This document shows, in pieces, positions 53,924-62,756 of a stretch of DNA of 64,000 nucleotides. The stretch's first letter is position 1; the number at the start of each line of letters is the position of its first letter. The stretch comes from UBA4810 sp002479215 (GTDB taxonomy: Bacteria > Desulfobacterota > Syntrophia > Syntrophales > Smithellaceae), in NCBI GenBank assembly GCA_049514435.1, contig JBEKVB010000007.1:1-64000 (forward strand), written 5' to 3'. The position numbers and the translations under genes are program-made. Below the pieces are notes generated by a model. It saw only the letters and a list, made by a program, of their open reading frames with translations. It had not been told where the DNA came from and did no database searches.

Positions 53924-53942
53924 TTTATACAGACTGTATAAA
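53924..53942. repeat. Second copy of the TTTATACAG-CTGTATAAA palindrome
   Basis: TTTATACAG-A-CTGTATAAA, 19 bases, ends five bases before the GTTAGCT cassette boundary at 53947. A further half-site, TTTATACAG, is at 53890. The spacing to the boundary supports an attI-like site (inference). Confidence 0.55.
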
Positions 53943-53969
53943 CATTGTTAGCTTCATACCAAAGGCGAT

Positions 53970-54461
53970 ATGAAACGTTTTAAAAAAATATTTTTGTTAA
54001 TCTTCATCTTGTTTCTCATCGGAACTATAGGACTAATTACTTATTTCTGGCCCATTGATTCACGATTATGCGGAAAATTTCAGTCAGATAAGGAAGCTAC
54101 AATCGAATATATAAAATTAAAAAGGCATGTTACTGATAGACAGCTAAAAATTTTTAATCAGATTTATGGTCATTCAACATTGGCATTTGATGGTCATAAA
54201 CTCAATCTAAGCACTATCTCTACAATTATTCATGATTATCCTCAAGGTTCAAATACTGAATTGAAAGAAGGAACAAAGGAATCATTTTTTGTGATGATAA
54301 AATTAGAAAAAAATAGATCGATGATAATAATTTTCCCTTCACAATTCTGGAAGGTAAATAATTTTGAAATGCATGAATTAGAATTCGAAAGTAATGGCTT
54401 TTGGTTAATTGAGAATATGAGTTCCACAGGTAGAGAAAAATTCAAACAAATCAAAAGCTAA
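53970..54461 (+). CDS. Integron cassette gene, membrane-anchored hypothetical protein
   Basis: 163 residues with an N-terminal hydrophobic helix (residues 6-28) and a soluble domain rich in Lys, Asn and Ser; AT-rich codons unlike its neighbours. No family recognised. Its stop codon TAA lies inside the attC R'' sequence AGCTAAC, a common arrangement in cassettes. The ATG is 17 bases after the cassette boundary GTTAGCT (53947). No clear ribosome site. Confidence 0.6.
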   Translation: MKRFKKIFLLIFILFLIGTIGLITYFWPIDSRLCGKFQSDKEATIEYIKLKRHVTDRQLKIFNQIYGHSTLAFDGHKLNLSTISTIIHDYPQGSNTELKEGTKESFFVMIKLEKNRSMIIIFPSQFWKVNNFEMHELEFESNGFWLIENMSSTGREKFKQIKS

Positions 54462-54520
54462 CAATTCAATACAGCGGATCGGCAGGCTACGCCCGCCTCC
54501 CCGTGAGCTTTGGCGTCGCC
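54456..54520 (+). other. attC recombination site
   Basis: AGCTAAC (54456-54462, R'') is the exact complement of GTTAGCT at 53947-53953, as expected when one cassette carries one attC. It continues AATTCAATACAGCGGATCGG, close to the classic AACAATTCGTTCAAGC start; GGCAGGC/GCCCGCC forms the inner stem and GAGCTTTGGCGTC the left arm of L'/R'. The right end (GTCGCCC) has drifted from GTTRRRY. Confidence 0.6.
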
Positions 54521-54627
54521 CTACCAAAAATCACCTTCCTTAATTGAAGTGCGGGGGAAAGATATCTGCAGATACATCCAGCCAGCTCAGATTTCACGCC
54601 TATCTATAAGATTTTTTAAAAATTTAC

Positions 54628-54656
54628 TTGACAAAACCAGCCATAAAAATTAGATT
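54628..54656 (+). promoter_or_regulatory. Promoter of the tRNA-rpmG-secE cluster
   Basis: TTGACA (54628-54633), 17 bases, TAGATT (54651-54656), followed by a GC-rich discriminator typical of stable RNA promoters. Confidence 0.7.
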
Positions 54657-54742
54657 CGGCAATTCGCTTAAGGGCGTAGTTGTGTCTTTTTGTGTTTAAA
54701 GGCATAAGGGCTTAATATTTAAAGAGAAATAAGGTGGGATTT

Positions 54743-54818
54743 GCTGGCGTAGCTCAATCGGTAGAGCAGCTGATTTGTAATCAGCAGGTTGCGGGTTCGA
54801 GTCCCATCGCCAGCTCCA
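54743..54818 (+). tRNA. tRNA-Thr (TGT)
   Basis: Acceptor GCTGGCG/CGCCAGC, D arm AGCTCAATCGGTAGAGC, anticodon loop TTTGTAA giving TGT, T arm GGGTTCGAGTCCC. CCA is encoded. Confidence 0.95.
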
Positions 54819-54836
54819 GTTTGGCTATTATATACT

Positions 54837-54921
54837 GGAGGGGTTCCCGAGCGGCCAAAGGGAGCAGACTGTAAATCTGCCGGCGGAGCCTACGGAGGTT
54901 CGAATCCTCCCCCCTCCACCA
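54837..54921 (+). tRNA. tRNA-Tyr (GTA)
   Basis: 85 bases with a long variable arm. Acceptor GGAGGGG/CCCCTCC, anticodon loop CTGTAAA giving GTA, encoded CCA. Confidence 0.95.
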
Positions 54922-54943
54922 AGGATTTTTTGAAGCTGGATAA

Positions 54944-55019
54944 GCGGGAGTAGCTCAGTGGCTAGAGCGTCAGCCTTCCAAGCTGAGGGTCGCGGGTTCG
55001 AATCCCGTTTCCCGCTCCA
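54944..55019 (+). tRNA. tRNA-Gly (TCC)
   Basis: Acceptor GCGGGAG pairs with TTCCCGC (one G-U), anticodon loop CTTCCAA giving TCC, T arm GGGTTCGAATCCC, encoded CCA. Confidence 0.95.
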
Positions 55020-55057
55020 AGTATTTTATAAAATACGGGCAAAGTCTAAGAGATTGC

Positions 55058-55133
55058 GCCCACGTAGCTCAGTTGGTAGAGCACATCCTTGGTAAGGATG
55101 AGGTCACCAGTTCAATCCTGGTCGTGGGCTCCA
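55058..55133 (+). tRNA. tRNA-Thr (GGT)
   Basis: Acceptor GCCCACG/CGTGGGC, anticodon stem CATCC/GGATG, loop TTGGTAA giving GGT. CCA encoded. Usually followed by tuf, which is absent. Confidence 0.95.
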
Positions 55134-55146
55134 GTTAAGGAGAGTT

Positions 55147-55296
55147 ATGAGGAGCAATATTATATTGGCTTGTACGGAATGCAAGCAAAGAAATTACGTT
55201 ACGACAAAAAATAAGCGCACCATCCAGAACCGCCTGGAGATGAACAAATACTGCAAGTTTTGCCGGGGGCATAAGCTGCACAGGGAAACAAAATAG
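55147..55296 (+). CDS. rpmG: 50S ribosomal protein L33
   Basis: 49 codons, ATG to TAG. MRSNIILACTECKQRNYVTT and the second zinc pair YCKFCRGH show a CxxC + CxxC zinc form of L33. Too short for most gene lists. It begins 13 bases after tRNA-Thr. Confidence 0.93.
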   Translation: MRSNIILACTECKQRNYVTTKNKRTIQNRLEMNKYCKFCRGHKLHRETK

Positions 55297-55309
55297 GTGA
55301 TACGGGCAT

Positions 55310-55386
55310 AGGCCAGTAGCTCTAATGGATAGAGCGCCGGACTCCAAATCCGGATGCTGGGGGTTCAAGTCCCTCCTGGCCTGCCA
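55310..55386 (+). tRNA. tRNA-Trp (CCA)
   Basis: Acceptor AGGCCAG/CTGGCCT, anticodon stem CCGGA/TCCGG with loop CTCCAAA giving CCA. CCA tail encoded. Placed between rpmG and secE as in many bacteria. Confidence 0.95.
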
Positions 55387-55413
55387 TTTCTTTTGGCCAA
55401 AGGATTTTAAAAT

Positions 55414-55617
55414 ATGGAACAGATCAAAAGAATATTTCAAAAAGTAATTCAATTTCTCAGCGAAGCTAAGACGGAGCTGAAAAAAGTTACCTGGCCTTCC
55501 CCGAAGCAGACCTTAGCTTCTACTTCGGTTGTTATTATTATCGTTTTTATTGTAGCGATTTATCTAGGTATAGTTGATTACGTTCTTGCTAAACTCGTTA
55601 AATATATTTTAGGTTAG
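55414..55617 (+). CDS. secE: Preprotein translocase subunit SecE
   Basis: 67 residues. The amphipathic AKTELKKVTWPSPKQT segment is followed by one membrane helix. This is the short, single-span SecE of most bacteria; it clamps SecY. Four bases from nusG. Confidence 0.95.
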   Translation: MEQIKRIFQKVIQFLSEAKTELKKVTWPSPKQTLASTSVVIIIVFIVAIYLGIVDYVLAKLVKYILG

Positions 55618-55621
55618 CATA

Positions 55622-56152
55622 ATGGCTTTTAAATGGTACGTTGTTCACACATATTCCGGATACGAAAACAAAGTGAAAATGAGCCTGCAAGAAAGAATTG
55701 AGATGGCCGGCGCACAGGAGTATTTTTCGGATATTCTTATTCCTGAGGAAGATGTCGTGGAATTGATTGCAGGAGAAAAGAAAACGTCCAAGCGCAAGTT
55801 TTTTCCCGGCTATATACTTGTCCGGATGGAAATGAGCGATGAAACCTGGCACATTGTGAAAAACACGCCTAAAGTAACCGGTTTTATCGGCAGTAAGGAT
55901 AAACCTTCGCCCATATCGGACAAGGATGTAGAAAATTTAAAAATCAGGATTGACGAGGGAACTTTAAAGCCCAAGCCTAAATTTAAATTCGATGTCGGTG
56001 ATCATGTTAAAATCATCGATGGGCCGTTTACTAATTTTGACGGAGTTATTGATGAAGTAAAGCCGGAAAAAAGCAAGCTCAGGGTTATCGTGAGCATTTT
56101 TGGCCGGCCGACACCGGTAGAATTGGATTTCATTCAGGTAACGCAAGGTTAA
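55622..56152 (+). CDS. nusG: Transcription termination/antitermination factor NusG
   Basis: 176 residues. NGN domain opens WYVVHTYSGYENKVKMSLQERI and has FFPGYILVRM; the KOW motif is GDHVKIIDGPFTNFDGVIDEV. Binds RNA polymerase and Rho or S10. Confidence 0.96.
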   Translation: MAFKWYVVHTYSGYENKVKMSLQERIEMAGAQEYFSDILIPEEDVVELIAGEKKTSKRKFFPGYILVRMEMSDETWHIVKNTPKVTGFIGSKDKPSPISDKDVENLKIRIDEGTLKPKPKFKFDVGDHVKIIDGPFTNFDGVIDEVKPEKSKLRVIVSIFGRPTPVELDFIQVTQG

Positions 56153-56208
56153 TACTTCATAATACAGCTAAGCGATACTTAAAAAATTTATCGATTAGGG
56201 TGATCAAT

Positions 56209-56634
56209 ATGGCAAAAAAAGTTATTGCAAATATAAAATTACAGATAAAGGCAGGCAAGGCGACTCCTTCGCCGCCGATAGGTCCGGCGTTGGGACAGCA
56301 TGGCGTCAACATTATGGAATTTTGCAAGGCGTACAATGCGATGACACAAAATCAAGAGGGAATGATTATTCCAGTCGTGATTACCGTTTACGCAGATAGG
56401 TCCTTTACATTTATAACCAAAACGCCGCCGGCATCCGTGCTGCTCAAGCAAGCGGCCAAAATTGCCAAAGGTGCCAATGATCCCAAAAGAGAAAAAGTGG
56501 GTACGGTTACAGCTAAGCAAGTACAGGAAATTGCCGAGTTGAAATTTAACGATTTAAATGCCGTGAATATTGAAGGCGCTATAAAGATAATCGCCGGTAC
56601 GGCCAGGTCAATGGGAATAGAAATTGCGGGTTAA
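56209..56634 (+). CDS. rplK: 50S ribosomal protein L11
   Basis: 141 residues from the ATG at 56209, which follows AGGGTGATCA; a GTG three codons earlier is out of step with the family. IKLQIKAGKATPSPPIGPALGQHGVNIMEF is the typical start. GTPase-associated region of the ribosome. Confidence 0.97.
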   Translation: MAKKVIANIKLQIKAGKATPSPPIGPALGQHGVNIMEFCKAYNAMTQNQEGMIIPVVITVYADRSFTFITKTPPASVLLKQAAKIAKGANDPKREKVGTVTAKQVQEIAELKFNDLNAVNIEGAIKIIAGTARSMGIEIAG

Positions 56635-56652
56635 TAAGGACGAGGTTTTATC

Positions 56653-57351
56653 ATGTTAAGAAAAGGCAAACGCATATTAGCAGCAAAAGCAAAAGTTAGC
56701 ACGAATAAGCGCTACACACTTAAAGAGGCCGCGGAAATGGTTGTAGCGATGCCTGCTCCCAAATTTGACGAAACGGTTGATCTTGCTGTTCGTTTGGGTG
56801 TCAATCCCGCGCATGCCGATCAAATGGTTCGGGGCAGTGTGGTTTTACCCAACGGTTTGGGCAAGTCGGTACGCGTTTTAGTATTCGCCAAGGGCGAAAA
56901 GGAAAAAGAAGCTTTGGAAGCCGGCGCGGATTTAATCGGCAATGATGAGATTATTGAAAAAATCAAAGGCGGATGGCTGGAGTTTGACCGGGTGATCGCC
57001 ACGCCGGATATGATGGGTTCCGTGGGAAAGATCGGCAAGATTTTAGGCCCGCGCGGTTTGATGCCCAATCCCAAGGTAGGAACTGTAACCTTTGAAGTGG
57101 CCAATGCGGTAAAAGAACTGAAAACGGGTAAAGTCGAATTCCGCGTGGAAAAAGCTGGAATCATTCATTCTCCCGTGGGCAAAGTTTCCTTCGGCGCCGA
57201 AAAATTGAGCGAAAACGCAAGCGCCTTATTGGAGACAATTATCAAATTAAAACCGGCATCTAGTAAGGGAATTTATATTAAGAGTATTTCTCTCTCCAGC
57301 ACAATGGGTGCGGGTGTGAGAATCGATCCTCTAGATTTTAAGATTGCTTAA
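56653..57351 (+). CDS. rplA: 50S ribosomal protein L1
   Basis: 232 residues. VDLAVRLGVNPAHADQMVRGSVVLPNGLGK and GPRGLMPNPKVGTVT are L1 hallmarks. Forms the L1 stalk and commonly regulates its own operon. Confidence 0.97.
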   Translation: MLRKGKRILAAKAKVSTNKRYTLKEAAEMVVAMPAPKFDETVDLAVRLGVNPAHADQMVRGSVVLPNGLGKSVRVLVFAKGEKEKEALEAGADLIGNDEIIEKIKGGWLEFDRVIATPDMMGSVGKIGKILGPRGLMPNPKVGTVTFEVANAVKELKTGKVEFRVEKAGIIHSPVGKVSFGAEKLSENASALLETIIKLKPASSKGIYIKSISLSSTMGAGVRIDPLDFKIA

Positions 57352-57560
57352 TAAAAGAGGAGTTAATCGTTTTAGTAAAAAGGTCGAAGACAGCAGGTAC
57401 AGAAGTTTAAACGTAAAGCGGCCTGCCGAGACCGAGACTCGTAAGTAAAACATTTTTTAAAAAACGAGAATCGGAGTTAGGTAAAAAATGGCGTTTTGTT
57501 CTGTATGTGGCTATATTCTCCGGCCTCAGGCAACTAAATTATTTTTGGAAAGGAGGCTGA
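57352..57560 (+). promoter_or_regulatory. Ribosomal protein L10 leader
   Basis: About 210 bases between rplA and rplJ with the leader hallmarks AAGACAGCAGGT and GGCCTGCCGAG in a stem-forming arrangement, ending at GGAAAGGAGG. L10-L12 binds here to repress translation in characterised bacteria. A small frame with CxxC inside is taken as chance. Confidence 0.75.
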
Positions 57561-57564
57561 TAAA

Positions 57565-58089
57565 TTGGATCGGAGAACGAAAGAGCAAATAGTATCCGAA
57601 CTGCACGAGAAACTTAAAGAAGCCAGACTAGGCGTTTTGACCAGTTTCAGCGGGATGAGCGTCAAGAAGATGGAAGCTTTGAGAAATGCGTTACGCAAGT
57701 CCAACTCTGAAGTGAAGGTTGTAAAAAACACTCTTTTGGGAATTGCCTCAAAAGAAACAGGCTTCAGTGTTCTTGCCGACCAGTTCCAATGGCCCATTGC
57801 CGTTGTGTTAAGCTATAAAGATCCGGTGGAACCGACAAAAGTTCTAATTGATTTTGCCAAAAAAAATCCGGAACTGGAAATAAAAATCGGTGCGCTGGAT
57901 GGCAAGATTTTAACCAAGGGCGATCTTAACATCTTGGCGGAATTACCCAGCAGGGATGTCCTTTTGGGTAAGTTAGTTTCGGTTATGGCAACGGTGCCGA
58001 CATCATTCGTGACGGTTTTAAGCGGTGTCCCGAGAAACTTTGTGCAAGTGCTCAGTGCCTACTGTGATAAGAAAAAAACTTTAAACTAA
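57565..58089 (+). CDS. rplJ: 50S ribosomal protein L10
   Basis: 174 residues with a TTG start fixed by AAGGAGG ten bases upstream. RRTKEQIVSELHEKLKEA and VKNTLLGIA are typical. Base of the L7/L12 stalk. The rare start codon may damp expression. Confidence 0.95.
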   Translation: MDRRTKEQIVSELHEKLKEARLGVLTSFSGMSVKKMEALRNALRKSNSEVKVVKNTLLGIASKETGFSVLADQFQWPIAVVLSYKDPVEPTKVLIDFAKKNPELEIKIGALDGKILTKGDLNILAELPSRDVLLGKLVSVMATVPTSFVTVLSGVPRNFVQVLSAYCDKKKTLN

Positions 58090-58117
58090 TAAAACATACA
58101 GAAAAGAGGATAGAAAA

Positions 58118-58507
58118 ATGTCAGGTAAAATTACTAAGGAAGACGTCGTAAAATTTATTGAAGAGATGACCGTGCTGGAGCTTTCCGCTCTGGTGAAAGA
58201 ATTGGAAGAAAAGTTTGGTGTTTCTGCCGCAGCCCCGATGATGGCGGCGATGGCCGTCCCGGGTGGAGCTCCGACAGCCGCAGCGGCTGAAGAGAAAACA
58301 GAATTCAACGCCATCCTCACCGGTTTTGGCGCGGAAAAAATTCAGGTAATAAAAGTCGTAAGGGCGATTACCGGATTAGGACTCAAGGAAGCAAAAGACC
58401 TGGTGGAAGGAATACCCAAGCCTATCAAGGAAGGCATTTCCAAAGATGAAGCTGCAGATATTAAGAAAAAAATTGAAGAAGTTGGTGGAACCGTCGAGAT
58501 TAAATAA
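58118..58507 (+). CDS. rplL: 50S ribosomal protein L7/L12
   Basis: 129 residues. N-terminal dimerisation helices, an Ala-rich hinge (APMMAAMAVPGG) and the C-terminal domain EKIQVIKVVRAITGLGLKEAKDLVE. Four to six copies bind L10. Confidence 0.97.
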   Translation: MSGKITKEDVVKFIEEMTVLELSALVKELEEKFGVSAAAPMMAAMAVPGGAPTAAAAEEKTEFNAILTGFGAEKIQVIKVVRAITGLGLKEAKDLVEGIPKPIKEGISKDEAADIKKKIEEVGGTVEIK

Positions 58508-58543
58508 CTTAATCTCTAACAAATATTTTATTTAAAGGATGCT

Positions 58544-61500
58544 ATGGACAAATTTAGAAAAAATTTTGGCCGGGTAAAAAAGATACTGGATATTCCCAAT
58601 TTAATTGAAATCCAGACAACATCTTACGAGAAATTTCTCCAAAAGGATTTGGCAGCCGCGAAAAGGAGCAATGTCGGTCTGCAGGGCGCTTTTAAGAGCG
58701 TTTTTCCCATTTCGGATTTTAGCGGGAAATGTTCTTTGGAGTTTGTCAGCTATAAAATTGGCGATGTCCGGTATGACATAAAAGAATGTATCCAAAAAGG
58801 CATGACCTATGCCGCTCCTTTGAAAATTGTGGTGAGACTGGTCGTATTTGATACTGACCGTATTGCCGACGCCAAAATCGGCAGGGAAGCAACCGAGACA
58901 AAGCCGATACGCGACATCAAGGAACAAGAAATATACTTCGGCGAAATCCCGCTGATGACTGAAAACGGCACTTTCATAGTTAACGGTACGGAGCGGGTTA
59001 TTGTCAGCCAGCTGCACCGTTCGCCCGGCATCTTCTTTGATCATGACAAAGGGAAAACCGTGGCCAGCGGCAAACTGATTTATTCAGCGCGAGTTATTCC
59101 TATCAGAGGTTCTTGGCTGGATTTGGAATTTGATTCTAAGGATCTTCTATATGTGAGGATTGACCGCCGCCGTAAAATGCCAATAACTATTTTGCTAAAG
59201 GCGATGGGCAATTCAACGGAATTTATTCTCAATTATTTTTACAGCATCGAAAAAGTTACAATTGAAGGTGAAAAGCTTTATTTTACCGCTGATGATACGC
59301 TTGCCGGTCAAAAAGCTCCTGAAGATATCAAAGATCCAAAAAGCGGGGAAGTGATAATCAAGAAGGGGCGTAAACTGACCAAACCCCTTTTGAAAAGGGT
59401 ATTGGATGCCAGCGTTAAGCGCATTGCCATCAAGGAAACCGATCTTGCCGGAAAGATTCTTTCTTCGGATGTTCGTGATCCCAAAACGGGTGAAATTATC
59501 TTCCATTGCAATGAAGAATTGCCCTTAAATGGTTTGGAAACAGCCAGACAGAAGGGTATAAATGAGTTAAACTTCATTTATCTCGATGAAGATCTGGATA
59601 ATGCTGCTATTCGGGATACCTTGTTGATGGATAAAATCGATACTTCTGAAGATGCCGTATTGGAAATATATCGCCGATTGCGTCCAAGCAATCCTCCTAC
59701 GCCGGAAACGGCAGCTAAATTTTTTCGGAGCCTGTTTTTTGAACCGGAAACTTACGATCTTTCGGATGTGGGCCGGGCAAAGATGAATTACAAATTGCAT
59801 TTGAATGTGCCGACTGACGTGACAGTGTTACGCAATGAAGATATTTTGTCCGCGGTTAAATATTTGATCGCTTTGAAAAATGGTGCCGGTGATTGCAGTG
59901 TAGATGATATCGACCATTTAGGTAACCGCAGAGTAAGGTCTGTCGGAGAACTTATTGAAAATCAATATCGCATCGGTTTAGTGCGCATGGAGCGGGCAAT
60001 CAAAGAAAAAATGAGCCTGCAGGATATTGAAACAATGATGCCGCATGACCTGATTAACGCCAAGCCTGTATCAGCCGTTGTTAATGAATTTTTCGGTTCG
60101 AGCCAGCTTTCTCAGTTTATGGATCAGACCAATCCTCTTTCTGAAATTACGCATAAAAGACGCCTGTCCGCATTGGGGCCTGGCGGTTTAACGCGTGAAA
60201 GGGCCGGATTTGAAGTTCGCGACGTCCATCCTACACATTATGGCCGCATCTGCCCCATAGAAACTCCGGAAGGACCTAATATAGGTTTGATTGTGTCTCT
60301 TAGCACTTACGCCCGGGTTAACGAATTTGGTTTTATTGAGACACCTTATAAGATAGTGGAAAATGGCAAAGTATTGAACGATGTCCGTTTTATGACGGCA
60401 ATTGAAGAAGAGAACCAGATCATCGCGCCGGCTGATCGTCCCTTGGACAAGCATGGTAAGTTTGTCGAGGAATTAATCTCCGTTAGAAAAGGGGGCGATT
60501 TTATTTCTGTTGTGCCGGAAGAACTTAAAATGATGGACGTTTCTCCCAACCAACTTGTCAGTGTAGCGGCGGCATTAATTCCCTTCCTGGAACATGATGA
60601 TGCTAACCGTGCGCTCATGGGATCCAATATGCAAAGGCAAGCTGTCCCGCTGATGTGCCCGGAAATGCCGATAGTGGGCACTGGTATGGAATCGGTTGTT
60701 GCGCGTGATTCCGGAGCGGTACTTGTAGCCAAAAGAGCGGGACATATAGAAACCGTTGATGCTTCCCGGATTGTTATTCGCGCCGACCATCCCGAAGAGG
60801 ACGGCATTGATAGCGGCGTTGATATTTATCCTTTAGCTAAATACCAGCGCTCTAATCAGGATACATGTTTTAATCAGAAGCCGATAGTTAATATCGGTGA
60901 ACGAATCAATAAAAAAGATATATTAGCCGATGGGCCGGCAACAGATGACGGTGAGTTAGCACTAGGCAGGAATGTCATGGTTGCCTTCATGTCCTGGGGT
61001 GGTTACAATTATGAAGACTCTATCTTGGTTAGTGAAAGAATAGTCAAAGAGGATATTTACACCTCGATTCATATCGAGGAATTTGAAACTATGGCCCGTG
61101 ATACCAAGCTGGGTAAAGAAGAGATTACTCGAGACATTCCCAATGTTGGTGAAGAAGCGCTAAGAAACTTAGATGAAAGTGGCATTATTCGCATTGGCGT
61201 TTCAGTCAGGCCCGGAGATATCCTTGTCGGCAAGATTACCCCCAAAGGAGAGACCCAGCTTTCTGCTGAAGAAAAACTCTTACGGGCAATATTCGGCGAG
61301 AAGGCCAGTGATGTGCGTGATACATCTTTACGCGTGCCTCCCGGAGTTGAAGGTACGGTTATTGATGCAAAAATATTTACAAGGAAAGGCACGGACAGAG
61401 ACTTGCGATCTCAAGCCATCGAAGCCGACGCCATTGAGCAATTAACTAAAGATAGAGATGATGAAATTCGCATTCTTACCGAAACAATAAAAAAGGATGT

Positions 61501-62680
61501 GGCGAAACTTGTTAACGGAAAAACTATCTCCACAAAGATTGTCGATGCCAAAAAGAAAACTCTTTTAAAAAAGGGTGACAAGATCACTAAAGATATTTTG
61601 AATGATCTTCCCTTTAGTTACTGGAAAGATATTACTATTGCCGAAAGTGAAAGTACCGAGGAAAAGTTAACCAACTTGCTTTCTTCCATGGAGAGAAAAA
61701 TAGATTTTATTCGAGCGCATTTTGAAGAAAAGCTGGAGAAGATTAAAGCGAGCGACGAACTTCCTCCCGGGGTAATAAAAATGGTTAAGGTTTATATCGC
61801 CATTAAGAGAAAACTTTCAGTTGGCGATAAAATGGCAGGAAGGCACGGCAACAAAGGCGTGCTATCGCGTATTTTGCCGGAAGAAGACATGCCTTATTTT
61901 GCCGATGGCTCTACGGTAGACATCGTCCTTAATCCCTTAGGGGTTCCTTCGCGAATGAATGTCGGACAAATTCTCGAGACTCATTTAGGCTGGGCGGCAA
62001 AATCAATCGGTGAAAGTTTGAATGAACTTTTAGAAAAGAATTTTAATTTGAATAATGTCAAAAACGAATTGAAAAAAGCATATTCTTCGCCGGATTTTGA
62101 CAAATTTATCGATCAGGCTTCCGCTGATGATGTTAAGAGCTTTGTCGGGCGGTTAAAAAAAGGGATGCTTGTGGCCAGCCCTGTTTTTGACGGTTGCCCC
62201 GAAACTCAGATTAGAGAAATGCTGGAAAAAGCTGAATTGCCGGAAAAAGGACAAGCAATGCTGTTTGATGGTCGAACCGGTGAGCCTTTTGATCAGGAAG
62301 TTACAGTAGGAATCATTTATATGATGAAGCTGCACCACTTGGTTGATAATAAAATTCATGCTCGTTCCATAGGCCCATATTCTCTGGTGACCCAGCAGCC
62401 CTTGGGCGGTAAAGCTCAGTTTGGCGGGCAAAGATTAGGTGAAATGGAAGTGTGGGCTATGGAGGCTTACGGGGCTTCTTATACCCTGCAGGAATTTCTT
62501 ACGGTCAAATCCGATGATGTAGCCGGCCGGACAAGGATTTACGAATCTATCGTTAAAGGTGAGCATACATTTGAGCCGGGTCTGCCGGAATCTTTCAATG
62601 TGCTTGTTAAAGAATTGCAAAGCCTCGGCTTAGATGTGGAATTGGTTGAAGAAACCGACGAAGTGAGCACACAGAAATAA
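58544..62680 (+). CDS. rpoB: RNA polymerase beta subunit
   Basis: 1378 residues, full length. Rifampicin region includes [32 protein letters not shown] (wild-type S, D, H and S residues), active-site parts include NMQRQAVPL and [12 protein letters not shown], and [25 protein letters not shown]-like end. Catalytic partner of RpoC. Confidence 0.98.
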   Translation: [1378 protein letters not shown]

Positions 62681-62756
62681 TAAGATTAAGGCAGCTTTGT
62701 ATAAGTGTGTAACATAATTTACCTAGATATTTAATAGTTAGTACAGGAGAAAATCT

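Noticed and set aside
57488..57592. Small frame with CSVCGY inside the L10 leader
   Set aside because: It lies in a conserved RNA leader and overlaps the rplJ start in another frame; the CxxC is likely accidental.
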